Shown piece by piece: positions 26,557 through 34,151 of a stretch of 34,421 bases of DNA. Positions within the stretch are counted from its first letter, which is position 1. Each line of letters opens with the position of its first letter. Source of the stretch: Woeseiaceae bacterium (lineage in GTDB: Bacteria; Pseudomonadota; Gammaproteobacteria; Steroidobacterales; Woeseiaceae); the NCBI GenBank assembly GCA_013042375.1, contig JABDQH010000018.1:1-34421 (forward strand). The letters are read 5' to 3'. Both the position numbers and the translations under genes were made by a program. The notes under the pieces were generated by a model. The model made no database searches, had not been told where the DNA came from, and was given only the letters and a program-made list of their open reading frames with translations.

Positions 26557-26955
26557 ATGAAGACCTTAACCATCAGCCTCCTGTTCGTGGCAACCGCGGT
26601 CCTGCTTGCAGCGTGCGGACGTAATGACGTCAGCTTCGCCGACGACGTTCAGCCTATCTTCGATCGCTACTGCATCAGCTGCCACGCCGGCACGGGCGAA
26701 GGCGCAGAAGTCAGCGCTTACGTGATGACGGACTACAACGGCGTCATGACCGGTACATCCTACGGACCGGTCGTGGTAGCGGGCAGCCGCATGTCGAGCT
26801 CGTTGTATCTCGTGGTAGCCGGGAAGACCGCACCCGAGATTCGTATGCCGCCGCACAACGACGAGTCCTTTGCCGAAGGACGCGGCGTCATGTTGTCGGC
26901 CGATGCGATCGAGACGATCGGCTTGTGGATCGACCAGGGGGCACGCAACAACTGA
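26557..26955 (+). CDS. Small c-type cytochrome lipoprotein
   Basis: A 132-residue protein from the ATG at 26557; the frame extends 18 codons upstream into the preceding gene, but the signal peptide starts here. A lipoprotein signal ends in LAAC with Cys20. The haem motif is CISCH (residues 39-43), preceded by FADDVQPIFDRY, a form typical of planctomycete-type cytochrome c domains, and Met97 in RMPPHND is the likely second axial ligand. It should be a periplasmic membrane-anchored monohaem cytochrome. Its electron partners are not evident. It converges with the aminotransferase gene 10 bases away. Confidence 0.85.
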   Translation: MKTLTISLLFVATAVLLAACGRNDVSFADDVQPIFDRYCISCHAGTGEGAEVSAYVMTDYNGVMTGTSYGPVVVAGSRMSSSLYLVVAGKTAPEIRMPPHNDESFAEGRGVMLSADAIETIGLWIDQGARNN

Positions 26956-26965
26956 CGTCCATGCC

Positions 26966-28666
26966 CTAGTGCGGCTGGCGCTTGTCGTCGGGTAACGCGA
27001 AGAACTGCAACTCGGCGAGTTCGTCGCCGAGCGAGGCCATGCGGCCCTGCGGCTCGCGCCTGAGCCGTTCGGCGAACTTCTGCGCTTCGTTCATGTAGTG
27101 GCGGTACAGCTGCATCCTGAGCGGCAGCGACAAGGTCGCGGGTTCACTGTCGTCGTTTTCGAGCGCCGCATCCAGCGAAAACCGCGGCAACTCGCCCCCC
27201 GCACGCTTGTGCACCCACGTGCCCGTGGCCAGGTCGAAATCGTACAGCGCGAGAAAGCGATGGCCTTCGCGCGCCAGGAAACGCACGGCATCGATGATGT
27301 AGCCTGCCTCGGCGTCGTCCATCACCCAGTGCAGGCCGACGCGGCACCACCCGGGTTTCAGCCCGCAATAACCCTGCTGCACGGCCGTGCGGTATTTCTC
27401 GGACGTCTGCTCGTCGATTTCGAGCAGGCGGTGGCCGTAAGGCCCCGCGCAGGAACACCCGGCGCGCGACTGGATACCGAACAGGTCGTTCAGCAGCGCG
27501 GTCAGGAACTTGTGGTGCAGGTACTTGCCGTGCGGGTCCCTGATGTTGAACGAAATGATCCCGACGCGGCTGCACGGATCCGGGTTACCCAGCACCTCGA
27601 TGTTGTCTTCCATGGCCCAGCTCTTGAGCGCGCGGCACGTATGCTCGTGTTCGCGCTCGTTGATCACGTCGGTGCCGACCGCGTCCTTGATCTGGAATAC
27701 GAGCCCGGCTTTCAGGGTCTGCAGGACACCGGGCGTACCCGCTTTCTCGCGCTCCTCGATGCGCGAGATGAAGTCCTGGTCCGACATGCCGACGTAATCG
27801 ACCGTGCCGCCCGCGCTGACGCTCGGCGGCAGGCTGCGGTCGTAGATGCGTTCGTTGAATACGAGCACGCCGCTCGATCCGGGACCGCCGAGAAACTTGT
27901 GTGGCGAGACGAAGATCGCATCGATGCTCGGGTCCTCCCCCGCATGCTCGGGTTCGGGATTCATGTCGATGTCGACATAGGGGGCACAGGCCGCGTAGTC
28001 GAAGCACGCGATCGCGCCGTAGCGATGCAACAGGCTCGCGATCCTGGGCACGTCGGAGCGCATCCCGGTGACATTCGACGCGGCGGAAAACGAGCCGATT
28101 AGTGTGCGCCCTCTGTATTGCGGGTCCTGCAGCAGCGCTTCGAGGTGCTCGAGATCGATCTGCCCGGCCGCGTCGAGCCGCACCTGCACCGTGGTCGCCG
28201 TCGACTGGCGCCAGGACAGCTCGTTGGAATGATGTTCGTACGGCCCGATGAACACGACCGGCTGCGTCCTCGACATCGCCTCGTCGTCGAGCAGAGTGCC
28301 GAGATTACGGCGCGTGGCCGGTGGCAACGTCACGCCGACAATCTGCTGCAGCTTGTCGATCGCGCCGGTCGCGCCCGTCCCGCACGCGATGATGCGACCC
28401 TGGGGCCCCGCATTGACCGACGCCTTGATGGCCTCCTCGGCCTCGTGCAGCAACTGGCTCATGCTGCGGCCCGTAATGTCGTCCTCGGTATGCGTATTGG
28501 CGTAGATCCGCTGCAGGCCCTGCAGGTAGGACTCCACGAACCGCAGGCAGCGGCCCGATGCCGTGTAGTCGCAATACACCATGAGCCGCTCGCCGAACGG
28601 CGTTTGGAAGGTCGAATCGACGCCGACGATCTGTTGGCGCAGGTAGGCGGGATCCAGTCGTTTCAT
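26966..28666 (-). CDS. Class V aminotransferase, cysteine-desulfurase-like, with long C-terminal extension
   Basis: A 566-residue PLP enzyme of the SufS/Csd-like class V group. The PLP lysine is Lys257 in FVSPHKFLGGPGSSG; a histidine pair for ring stacking is in GPYEHHSNELSWR (about 141-153). The active-site loop RAGCSCAGP carries Cys406 at the place of the catalytic cysteine of SufS (RTGHHCAMP-type), plus an extra Cys404. SufS is about 406 residues; here about 150 more follow, including DFDLATGTWVHKRAGG. It could release sulfur from cysteine or a related thiol, or act as a lyase. Last gene of the Hdr/lipoyl-carrier operon, 21 bases after the exported protein. Confidence 0.82.
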   Translation of the reverse strand: MKRLDPAYLRQQIVGVDSTFQTPFGERLMVYCDYTASGRCLRFVESYLQGLQRIYANTHTEDDITGRSMSQLLHEAEEAIKASVNAGPQGRIIACGTGATGAIDKLQQIVGVTLPPATRRNLGTLLDDEAMSRTQPVVFIGPYEHHSNELSWRQSTATTVQVRLDAAGQIDLEHLEALLQDPQYRGRTLIGSFSAASNVTGMRSDVPRIASLLHRYGAIACFDYAACAPYVDIDMNPEPEHAGEDPSIDAIFVSPHKFLGGPGSSGVLVFNERIYDRSLPPSVSAGGTVDYVGMSDQDFISRIEEREKAGTPGVLQTLKAGLVFQIKDAVGTDVINEREHEHTCRALKSWAMEDNIEVLGNPDPCSRVGIISFNIRDPHGKYLHHKFLTALLNDLFGIQSRAGCSCAGPYGHRLLEIDEQTSEKYRTAVQQGYCGLKPGWCRVGLHWVMDDAEAGYIIDAVRFLAREGHRFLALYDFDLATGTWVHKRAGGELPRFSLDAALENDDSEPATLSLPLRMQLYRHYMNEAQKFAERLRREPQGRMASLGDELAELQFFALPDDKRQPH

Positions 28667-28687
28667 TGCGTCAGGGCGTACTCGGGG

Positions 28688-29710
28688 CTACTGCCCGAGG
28701 GTATCCTCGATCGAACCGGCGATGGCGCCAGGGACACCCATGTTCGCCGTGAACGCACGGTAGCCAGAATCCCAGAAGTACAGCTGCATACGCCACATTT
28801 GACCGTAGTGCAGGACTTTCGTTTCCCCGCCTTGACGCACGACCAGGACATCGGTCGGCAGCGCGGTCACGTGGTCCACGCCGGGATACGGCGAGTCATC
28901 GCTCTTGCCGTCCGAGCGAAAGCGCGAATTGATGCGCACCATGCGATCCTCGATATACGGGTTGGTCAGGCCAATGTAGACGGCATCGTCGCCGAGAGGG
29001 ATGACGGCGACCTGCTCCCAACCGACCGTGTCGTCGGCATCGGCGACATCGCTGCCCTTCACCGCCGCCTTGACACGCTCGACCACGGCGTCGAAGCTCT
29101 CGGCTGAATCGCCGAAAAGCTCGAGCTGGCTCTTCCTGAAGTTGCGAAACTTCGCCATCATGCGCGCGGGGCCGTCGCCCTTGTACTTGTTGTAGTGCTT
29201 CTCGGTGCGCAATGGCTCGAGCTGCACGCTGACGGCCTCGCCGGGCACGGCGGACACGAGCGCGCGAATCTCGTCCGCGGCAGCCTCCGCGGCCGCAACC
29301 AGGGCGTCGTAATTCGACGAACCCGAGTAGTAGACCATCGCGTGGGCGACCGGGTTCGCCATGTTGACGAAGGTCGCCTGCTCATCGCCGGTCGTATAGG
29401 CCGCGATACGCAGCACCTGCGCCGACGCCGTACGCGGCGACTCGTCCCCGGCCGCATCCTGGTAGGCGCTCGAGGTCAACACGTAGACGCGCGCCCGGTG
29501 CGTGTCATCGGGCAGGCGTACGTCGTGCGTCGCGTGCAGCGTCAGCCCCGAGCTTGCGAACGCGGCATCGAGCGCAGCGGTCGTTTCATCGAACGACACG
29601 TTCGACGCGTGAATTTTCTCGAATATCCCGAATTTGTCTGCCGCAAACGACAACGGCGCTGCAAGCAGCGCCGCAATCGCGACTACGGCCATGGTAAACC
29701 TGGCCTTCAT
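28688..29710 (-). CDS. Exported protein with DUF302-like N-terminal part
   Basis: A 340-residue protein with a clear signal peptide (cleavage near residue 23, SFA-AD). Residues about 30-140 (KIHASNVSFDETTAALDAAF, then SGLTLHATHDV) resemble the DUF302 pattern of a short alpha/beta domain. The rest is not recognised; it contains KGDGPARMMAKFRNFRKSQ near the middle and VVRQGGETKVLHYGQMWRM near the end. It is predicted to be periplasmic or outer-membrane associated. It sits 9 bases after the FadL-type gene and 21 before the aminotransferase, so it probably works with them. No function is assigned. Confidence 0.65.
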   Translation of the reverse strand: MKARFTMAVVAIAALLAAPLSFAADKFGIFEKIHASNVSFDETTAALDAAFASSGLTLHATHDVRLPDDTHRARVYVLTSSAYQDAAGDESPRTASAQVLRIAAYTTGDEQATFVNMANPVAHAMVYYSGSSNYDALVAAAEAAADEIRALVSAVPGEAVSVQLEPLRTEKHYNKYKGDGPARMMAKFRNFRKSQLELFGDSAESFDAVVERVKAAVKGSDVADADDTVGWEQVAVIPLGDDAVYIGLTNPYIEDRMVRINSRFRSDGKSDDSPYPGVDHVTALPTDVLVVRQGGETKVLHYGQMWRMQLYFWDSGYRAFTANMGVPGAIAGSIEDTLGQ

Positions 29711-29719
29711 CGTATTCTC

Positions 29720-31198
29720 CTAAAACCGGTACGCGAACTCGAGCTCGACCTGGGTCATCTTCAGCTTGATCGACTGCGTGGGATCGAAGGTGCTCGTGCC
29801 CGTGATTTCCTTGGTCGGCGCGTACATTAGCGACCAGGACATCACGTGGCCGTTCGACCGCTCTCTCGTCCAACCCGCAGTCATGTGGTACTCCATGACG
29901 CCCGGCGCAAGGATGTTGAACAACACCTCACCGCTCGAGATCGGCTGCTCGCCATAGCTAAAGCCGAAGCGGTAGGTGTTCTTCTCGTTGGACTGCCATT
30001 CGATTCCAGCCTTGTACACCGTCACGTCATCCCAGCCGAATCCTGCGCCGCTGGGCCCGCCGAGGCAGCCCGACGACTCGAACTGGGGAGCGAAGCCGGC
30101 CGTGTAGCACGCCGTGATCAGGTTCATAATGCTGTTGGTCACCGAATCGGCGTCACTGTAAGCGATGTGCTCGACGTCGAGATTAACCCTGGCCGCGCCG
30201 CCGGCCGTGAACGAGATGCCGCCCTTGATGGTCGAGGGAATATCGAAGCTGCCGTCCTGGGCAAACAGGTCCGCGTAATCCTCGAACTCGCTCATCGACA
30301 TCTTCGACTGGTAGGCGAGCCCGTAGCTGAACCTCTCCGAGCCGCCCCAGATACCGACCGCAAAGCCGAAACCGGTGGACATGTCATGGCCGTTGTTTGT
30401 CAGGCTGGTGACATCGCCGAATGCCTGCTGCTGTGCCTGGCCCTGACACGTCAACTCGTCGCCGCCGCCCTGCAGGCAAGCCCCGAAGTAACCGGGGAAA
30501 TTGTCCGCGAACGTCTGCGTGTACGGCGTAAACGCCGTCACGCCGGTCGCCTCGAAGAGCTGCACGGCGGCAACGGGACCGATGCCCCAGGAGAAGTTGT
30601 CGCCGATCTTGCCGGCGTAGTTGACGCTGATGAACGCCTGCATCAGGTCGACGCCGGCCGTGCCAAGCCCGGGCCCGAACCCGCCGCCGCCAAACACGCC
30701 GGGCAAGGATGCCGGTGCACCGCCCGCGCCGGTCGGGTCGAACAACGCCGTCTGGTCTTCGTCCCATTCCGTGTTCATGCCACCGCGGCCGTAGAAAACG
30801 AACGACAGCGAATTGCCGCTGGACAGTTCCCAGTTTTTCGCAACGTAGGGGATCGGGAACGCCACGTTCTCGCTGTCGTATTCACCGGCGCTCAACGTAA
30901 ACGCCCCGCCCTGGCCCTGCGCGAGGCTGTCGGATGCGATGTAGGAGCGAATCGGGCTGAAAACAGAAAATCCGATCTGCCACTTCTCATCAGAGAAAAC
31001 GGCCAGCGCCGGATTGGTCGCGGCCGCGATGCCCCCAAGGTCCGTCGGGCTGCCGACGCCCGTGCCTGCCATGCCCTTCGACTCGGTGCCGACGCCGTGC
31101 GTGAAATAACCGTTGGTCGCCAAGGCGCTGCCGCTGAGCATGATCAATCCCGTTGCCAGGATGCCGGCCGCGGCTTGTCTCAGATTAGGTCTCATCAT
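29720..31198 (-). CDS. FadL/OmpP1/TodX-type outer-membrane channel
   Basis: A 492-residue exported protein. After a signal peptide ending in SALA, the mature N-terminus TNGYFTHGVGTESKGMAGTG with a following AAATNPA is the FadL-family signature for hydrophobic-substrate channels. The body has beta-strand texture and the protein ends in Phe (VELEFAYRF), as outer-membrane barrels do. Tandem ATGs at 31198 and 31195 are both possible starts; the first overlaps the arsR stop as ATGA. FadL proteins carry fatty acids or aromatics; in this operon a hydrophobic sulfur compound is a possible cargo, which is an inference from context only. Confidence 0.88.
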   Translation of the reverse strand: MMRPNLRQAAAGILATGLIMLSGSALATNGYFTHGVGTESKGMAGTGVGSPTDLGGIAAATNPALAVFSDEKWQIGFSVFSPIRSYIASDSLAQGQGGAFTLSAGEYDSENVAFPIPYVAKNWELSSGNSLSFVFYGRGGMNTEWDEDQTALFDPTGAGGAPASLPGVFGGGGFGPGLGTAGVDLMQAFISVNYAGKIGDNFSWGIGPVAAVQLFEATGVTAFTPYTQTFADNFPGYFGACLQGGGDELTCQGQAQQQAFGDVTSLTNNGHDMSTGFGFAVGIWGGSERFSYGLAYQSKMSMSEFEDYADLFAQDGSFDIPSTIKGGISFTAGGAARVNLDVEHIAYSDADSVTNSIMNLITACYTAGFAPQFESSGCLGGPSGAGFGWDDVTVYKAGIEWQSNEKNTYRFGFSYGEQPISSGEVLFNILAPGVMEYHMTAGWTRERSNGHVMSWSLMYAPTKEITGTSTFDPTQSIKLKMTQVELEFAYRF

Positions 31199-31542
31199 TC
31201 CCCCCCCTGCGCTTCGCAGAATACTTCGTGAAGTGTGTGCATGACTTTGGGCGCAGCTTCCCCGGCCAGCGAATAACTGACCGACTGCGCGTGTTTCCTC
31301 GCGCTGACGACGCGTTCGCGACGCAGCACGGCAAGGTGTTGCGAAAGTGCCGACTGGCTGAGGCCGAGAATGCTCTGCAGCTCGCTGACCGTCTTCTCGC
31401 CGTCGGCGAGCTGGCACAGGATCATCAGGCGCCACTCGTTGGCCATCGCTTTGAGCAATTCCACGGCATGCGACGCCATGTCGTGCAGTTCGCCGAGTTT
31501 TTCCAAATCCTCGGGGACGACGGCCTCACCTTCCTCGCTCAT
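31195..31542 (-). CDS. ArsR-family repressor with SqrR/BigR-type cysteine pair
   Basis: A 115-residue winged-helix regulator with recognition region SELQSILGLSQSALSQHLAVLR (about 53-74). The metal-site ELCVC motif of arsenic sensors is absent; instead there are only two cysteines, Cys43 and Cys109. Their spacing of 66 equals Cys41-Cys107 of SqrR and Cys42-Cys108 of BigR, which form a polysulfide bridge in response to persulfides. The related sHdrR regulator controls sHdr sulfur-oxidation genes. It lies inside the operon, its ATG overlapping the lipoyl-protein stop by one base and its TGA overlapping the FadL start by four, so it probably autoregulates. Confidence 0.85.
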   Translation of the reverse strand: MSEEGEAVVPEDLEKLGELHDMASHAVELLKAMANEWRLMILCQLADGEKTVSELQSILGLSQSALSQHLAVLRRERVVSARKHAQSVSYSLAGEAAPKVMHTLHEVFCEAQGGE

Positions 31543-31982
31543 CAGGCGCAGCCGCCGAAACCTTCCGAATCCATCTTGGCTTCGTACTGCGCGGTGACAT
31601 CGCTGCCGACGACGAGCGAACCCTTGACCGAGTCCCAGTCTTCGGGCTGCAGGATGATGAGCCAGCCTTTCTCGTAAGGATCGTCGTTGGCGATGCTCGG
31701 GTCCGCGACCATGTCATCGTTGACGCCAACCACCTCGCCACCGGCCAGCGACTTGGCAGGACCGACCCACTTGCCGGACTCGAGTGTGCCGCAGGACTTG
31801 CCGGCGCGCACCTTGCGCCCGACCCTCTTCGGCGTATAGGCAACGAGCTTGCCCGCCATGGCCGTTGCCACGGCAGTCATTCCTATCTTGACCGTACCGT
31901 CGCCCACCTCGGTGAACCAGATGTGATTGTCGACGTCGTAGAGCAGTTCGTCGGGAAGATTGCATCCCCTTACCGATGGCAT
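31542..31982 (-). CDS. GcvH-like lipoyl carrier protein, probably LbpA type
   Basis: A 146-residue single-domain lipoyl protein with the glycine-cleavage H-protein fold. The lipoyl lysine is Lys71 in GTLESGKWVGP, where GcvH proteins usually have ESVKAAS; the ESGKWVGP form and the C-terminal tail ending GFGGCA (Cys145) set it apart from GcvH. No gcvT or gcvP is nearby. Lipoate-binding proteins LbpA work with heterodisulfide-reductase-like complexes in cytoplasmic sulfur oxidation, and HdrC/HdrB-like genes lie just upstream. It starts 2 bases after the unknown 147-aa gene and shares one base with arsR. The lbpA assignment is likely but not proven. Confidence 0.82.
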   Translation of the reverse strand: MPSVRGCNLPDELLYDVDNHIWFTEVGDGTVKIGMTAVATAMAGKLVAYTPKRVGRKVRAGKSCGTLESGKWVGPAKSLAGGEVVGVNDDMVADPSIANDDPYEKGWLIILQPEDWDSVKGSLVVGSDVTAQYEAKMDSEGFGGCA

Positions 31983-31984
31983 AC

Positions 31985-32428
31985 CTATGCCTCCTTTCGC
32001 ATGGTTTTCTCAGTGTCCTGTGCAGACCGGATCGGTTTCGACGAACAGCAAAACTCGCCGAGACCGGCCACCTGCAGCTTCCCTGATATGAAAAGGTACA
32101 GGTGGTTTGTCACCAGCCCCATCATCTGCAGCCGTTCCGCGCTCTTCTCGTGGTCCGGCTGCATGGTAATGAGATTGTAATGATACGCTACCTCGCGGCA
32201 GGTTTCGCGGCAGGCGTTGAAACTCGCGTCACCCCTGGCACCCTGACGATGCAGCGCGAGCAGGCGGAATCCCTCGCGCGTATCGGTGGTAGGTGTCTGC
32301 CCCTGTGCCACGACCCAGTGCTCGAGAACCTCTTCCGCCGCGCCCAGCAACCCTGCCGCCGCCGCCTCGATATCGGGCGTCGGCAGCGGTGCAGCAATCA
32401 CCGTTTCGAGCTCGGCCAGGGTTCTCAT
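31985..32428 (-). CDS. Unknown 147-aa protein of the Hdr/lipoyl-carrier operon
   Basis: I do not recognise this family. The protein is predicted mainly helical, without signal peptide or membrane segment. It has four cysteines in two pairs: Cys73 and Cys77 (NACRETCREVAYHYNL) and Cys127-Cys128 (GEFCCSSKP), which could bind metal or take part in thiol chemistry. Its ATG overlaps the HdrB stop as ATGA and its stop is 2 bases before the lipoyl carrier, so it is translated in step with both and is a candidate extra subunit or adaptor of the complex. Confidence 0.75.
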   Translation of the reverse strand: MRTLAELETVIAAPLPTPDIEAAAAGLLGAAEEVLEHWVVAQGQTPTTDTREGFRLLALHRQGARGDASFNACRETCREVAYHYNLITMQPDHEKSAERLQMMGLVTNHLYLFISGKLQVAGLGEFCCSSKPIRSAQDTEKTMRKEA

Positions 32429-33360
32429 CCGAGCCCTTTCTCCTTGAGGAAGCGAATCGAGTCGCTGATGTTCTCGTGTACGCCGACTTTCCTGGCCTTC
32501 AGGCCGAGGGCCATGCCGAGCAACTGGGTGAAATAGAGGATCTTGATATCGACTTTCTCACCGTACTGCTCTTCGGCCCGGATCTGGTGCATCTCGAGGC
32601 CCGAATGGCAGGTCGGGCACTCGGTCGCGATGACGTCGGCGCCGGACATCTTCGCGGCTCTCAGGATGTTCAACACGAGCTTCGTCGATGTTTCGCTGTC
32701 GGACAAGGTATGGGCCCCGCCGCAGCAGGCGGTCTTGAGCGGAAAATCGACGTTCTCGGCGCCCGCGGCGGCCAGCAGGTCGTCCATGAAGTGCGGTTTG
32801 GACGTCGACTCGCTGCCCGGGCCCTGGTCCTTCTCCGGGAAGATGTGGCGCGGGCGCGTATACATGCAGCCGTAGTAGTTGGCCACCTTGATGCCCTCGA
32901 GCGATTTCTTGACGCGCGCCTTGAGACCTTCTTCGCCGATGGCGTCCCTGATCCAGTCAAGGGCATGAATCGTCTCGACCTGGCCCGCCTCGTAGGTCTT
33001 GTGCCCGGCCTTCTTCGACAGGCGGTCGACAACCTCGACCGAGTCCTGGTCGTTCTTGAGGTCGTATTCGGCTTTCTTCAGGTTGTGGTAGCAACCATTG
33101 CAGGGCGCCATGACCACGTCCATGTCCATCTCGTTGGCCGCCGTCGACATGACGCGCGATGACAGGTAGGTCTGGATCTTCGGATCGATGTTCTTGACTT
33201 CCATCGCGCCGCAGCAGTTCCAGTTCTTGACCTCGACGAGGTCGAGGCCGAGCGCCTTGCCCACGGCCTTGGTGGAGCGATTGTAAGAATGGCCGGACCC
33301 CTCGAGCGCGCAGCCCGGATAGTAGGCGACCTTCTTGTACTTGTCTTTTGTCGTGCTCAT
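32425..33360 (-). CDS. HdrB-like CCG-domain iron-sulfur subunit
   Basis: A 311-residue cytoplasmic protein with two complete CCG domains. The first has Cys17, Cys49-Cys50, Cys87 and Cys90, spacing C-X31-CC-X36-C-X2-C, which fits the non-cubane cluster motif of heterodisulfide reductase HdrB. The second has Cys165, Cys212-Cys213, Cys248 and Cys251. In methanogens such subunits cleave CoM-S-S-CoB; in sulfur oxidisers the sHdr complex uses related subunits with a lipoyl carrier. GAGGA precedes the ATG; the gene follows HdrC by 11 bases and overlaps the next gene by 4. A SdhE-type succinate dehydrogenase subunit is the alternative, but no sdh genes are near. Confidence 0.88.
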   Translation of the reverse strand: MSTTKDKYKKVAYYPGCALEGSGHSYNRSTKAVGKALGLDLVEVKNWNCCGAMEVKNIDPKIQTYLSSRVMSTAANEMDMDVVMAPCNGCYHNLKKAEYDLKNDQDSVEVVDRLSKKAGHKTYEAGQVETIHALDWIRDAIGEEGLKARVKKSLEGIKVANYYGCMYTRPRHIFPEKDQGPGSESTSKPHFMDDLLAAAGAENVDFPLKTACCGGAHTLSDSETSTKLVLNILRAAKMSGADVIATECPTCHSGLEMHQIRAEEQYGEKVDIKILYFTQLLGMALGLKARKVGVHENISDSIRFLKEKGLG

Positions 33361-33371
33361 GAAAATCCTCG

Positions 33372-34139
33372 TCAGGCTGCCACGTCCTGCTTGGCGGTTT
33401 CAACCAGCTGGGCAAGGCTCAGCGCCTGCTCATGTTTCTCGTCCTGTTCGTCGATGTACTCCTGGATCGCGGCCGACGCTTTCGACCAGTCGCTGGTCTT
33501 CGGCGCCACCAGCGTGGCGAGTCCCATGCGCGTCAGCATGCCGACCGGCAGGCCCTTTAGCATGCGACGAACCATCACCTTGATCCACGGCTGCACGAGC
33601 GCCTGGCCCGTACGCCCGAAGAAGCGACGCATCGTGCGGCTCTCCTCGATTTTGCCGGTCTTGACGATCTGCTCGGTGAATACTTCGTCGAAATGCGTCG
33701 ACGGCGACTTGTCGGTATGCCCCTTCTTCTCGAGCCAGTGTGCCGTCGCCTTCATGACGCCCTCGGGGAAGACGTCTCGCGGACAGGCGTAGGTGCACTT
33801 GTTGCACGATACGCACTGCCAGATGATGTCCTTGTCGCGCAGCAATTCGGATTCGTATCCCATACGGATAAGATAGATCCAGTAACGCGGGTTGAAGTCC
33901 GGGTTGATCGCGTTGACCGTGCAGGAATTCGTGCACGAACCACACTGCCAGCAACGGTGAATGTTCTCGCCACCGGGAAGCGCCCCGATTTCCTCCTCCA
34001 GGTTCTCGTTGTAGTCCTTGACGATGCGCGTCTCGATAAACGTGCTCCAGTGACCCGAGACATCGACGCCGTCGAGCATAAGCTCCTCGTGTTCGGTCAG
34101 GTTCTCCGGGCGGATCAGGGACTTTTCATGAATGGGCAT
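33372..34139 (-). CDS. HdrC-like 4Fe-4S ferredoxin subunit
   Basis: A 255-residue protein with two 4Fe-4S motifs: Cys63, Cys66, Cys69 and Cys73 (CWQCGSCTNSC), and Cys109, Cys112, Cys115 and Cys119 (CVSCNKCTYACP). Both have the CX2CX2CX3C spacing typical of HdrC, which passes electrons to HdrB. The N-terminal 60 and C-terminal 110 residues are helical and carry no other domain. There are no clear membrane segments, unlike DsrM- or HdrE-linked forms. It lies 11 bases before HdrB and 12 bases after the partial gene at the window edge. Confidence 0.88.
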   Translation of the reverse strand: MPIHEKSLIRPENLTEHEELMLDGVDVSGHWSTFIETRIVKDYNENLEEEIGALPGGENIHRCWQCGSCTNSCTVNAINPDFNPRYWIYLIRMGYESELLRDKDIIWQCVSCNKCTYACPRDVFPEGVMKATAHWLEKKGHTDKSPSTHFDEVFTEQIVKTGKIEESRTMRRFFGRTGQALVQPWIKVMVRRMLKGLPVGMLTRMGLATLVAPKTSDWSKASAAIQEYIDEQDEKHEQALSLAQLVETAKQDVAA

Positions 34140-34151
34140 AGCGTTTTTCGC

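Noticed and set aside
31542..31982. Glycine cleavage H protein (gcvH)
   Set aside because: No gcvT/gcvP neighbours, altered lipoyl-lysine context (ESGKWVGP) and Hdr-type neighbours favour an LbpA-like carrier.
32425..34139. Succinate dehydrogenase SdhE/SdhF-type or DsrMK-type membrane complex
   Set aside because: No flavoprotein, cytochrome b or membrane-anchor gene is adjacent in the visible part; the lipoyl carrier neighbour fits sHdr better.
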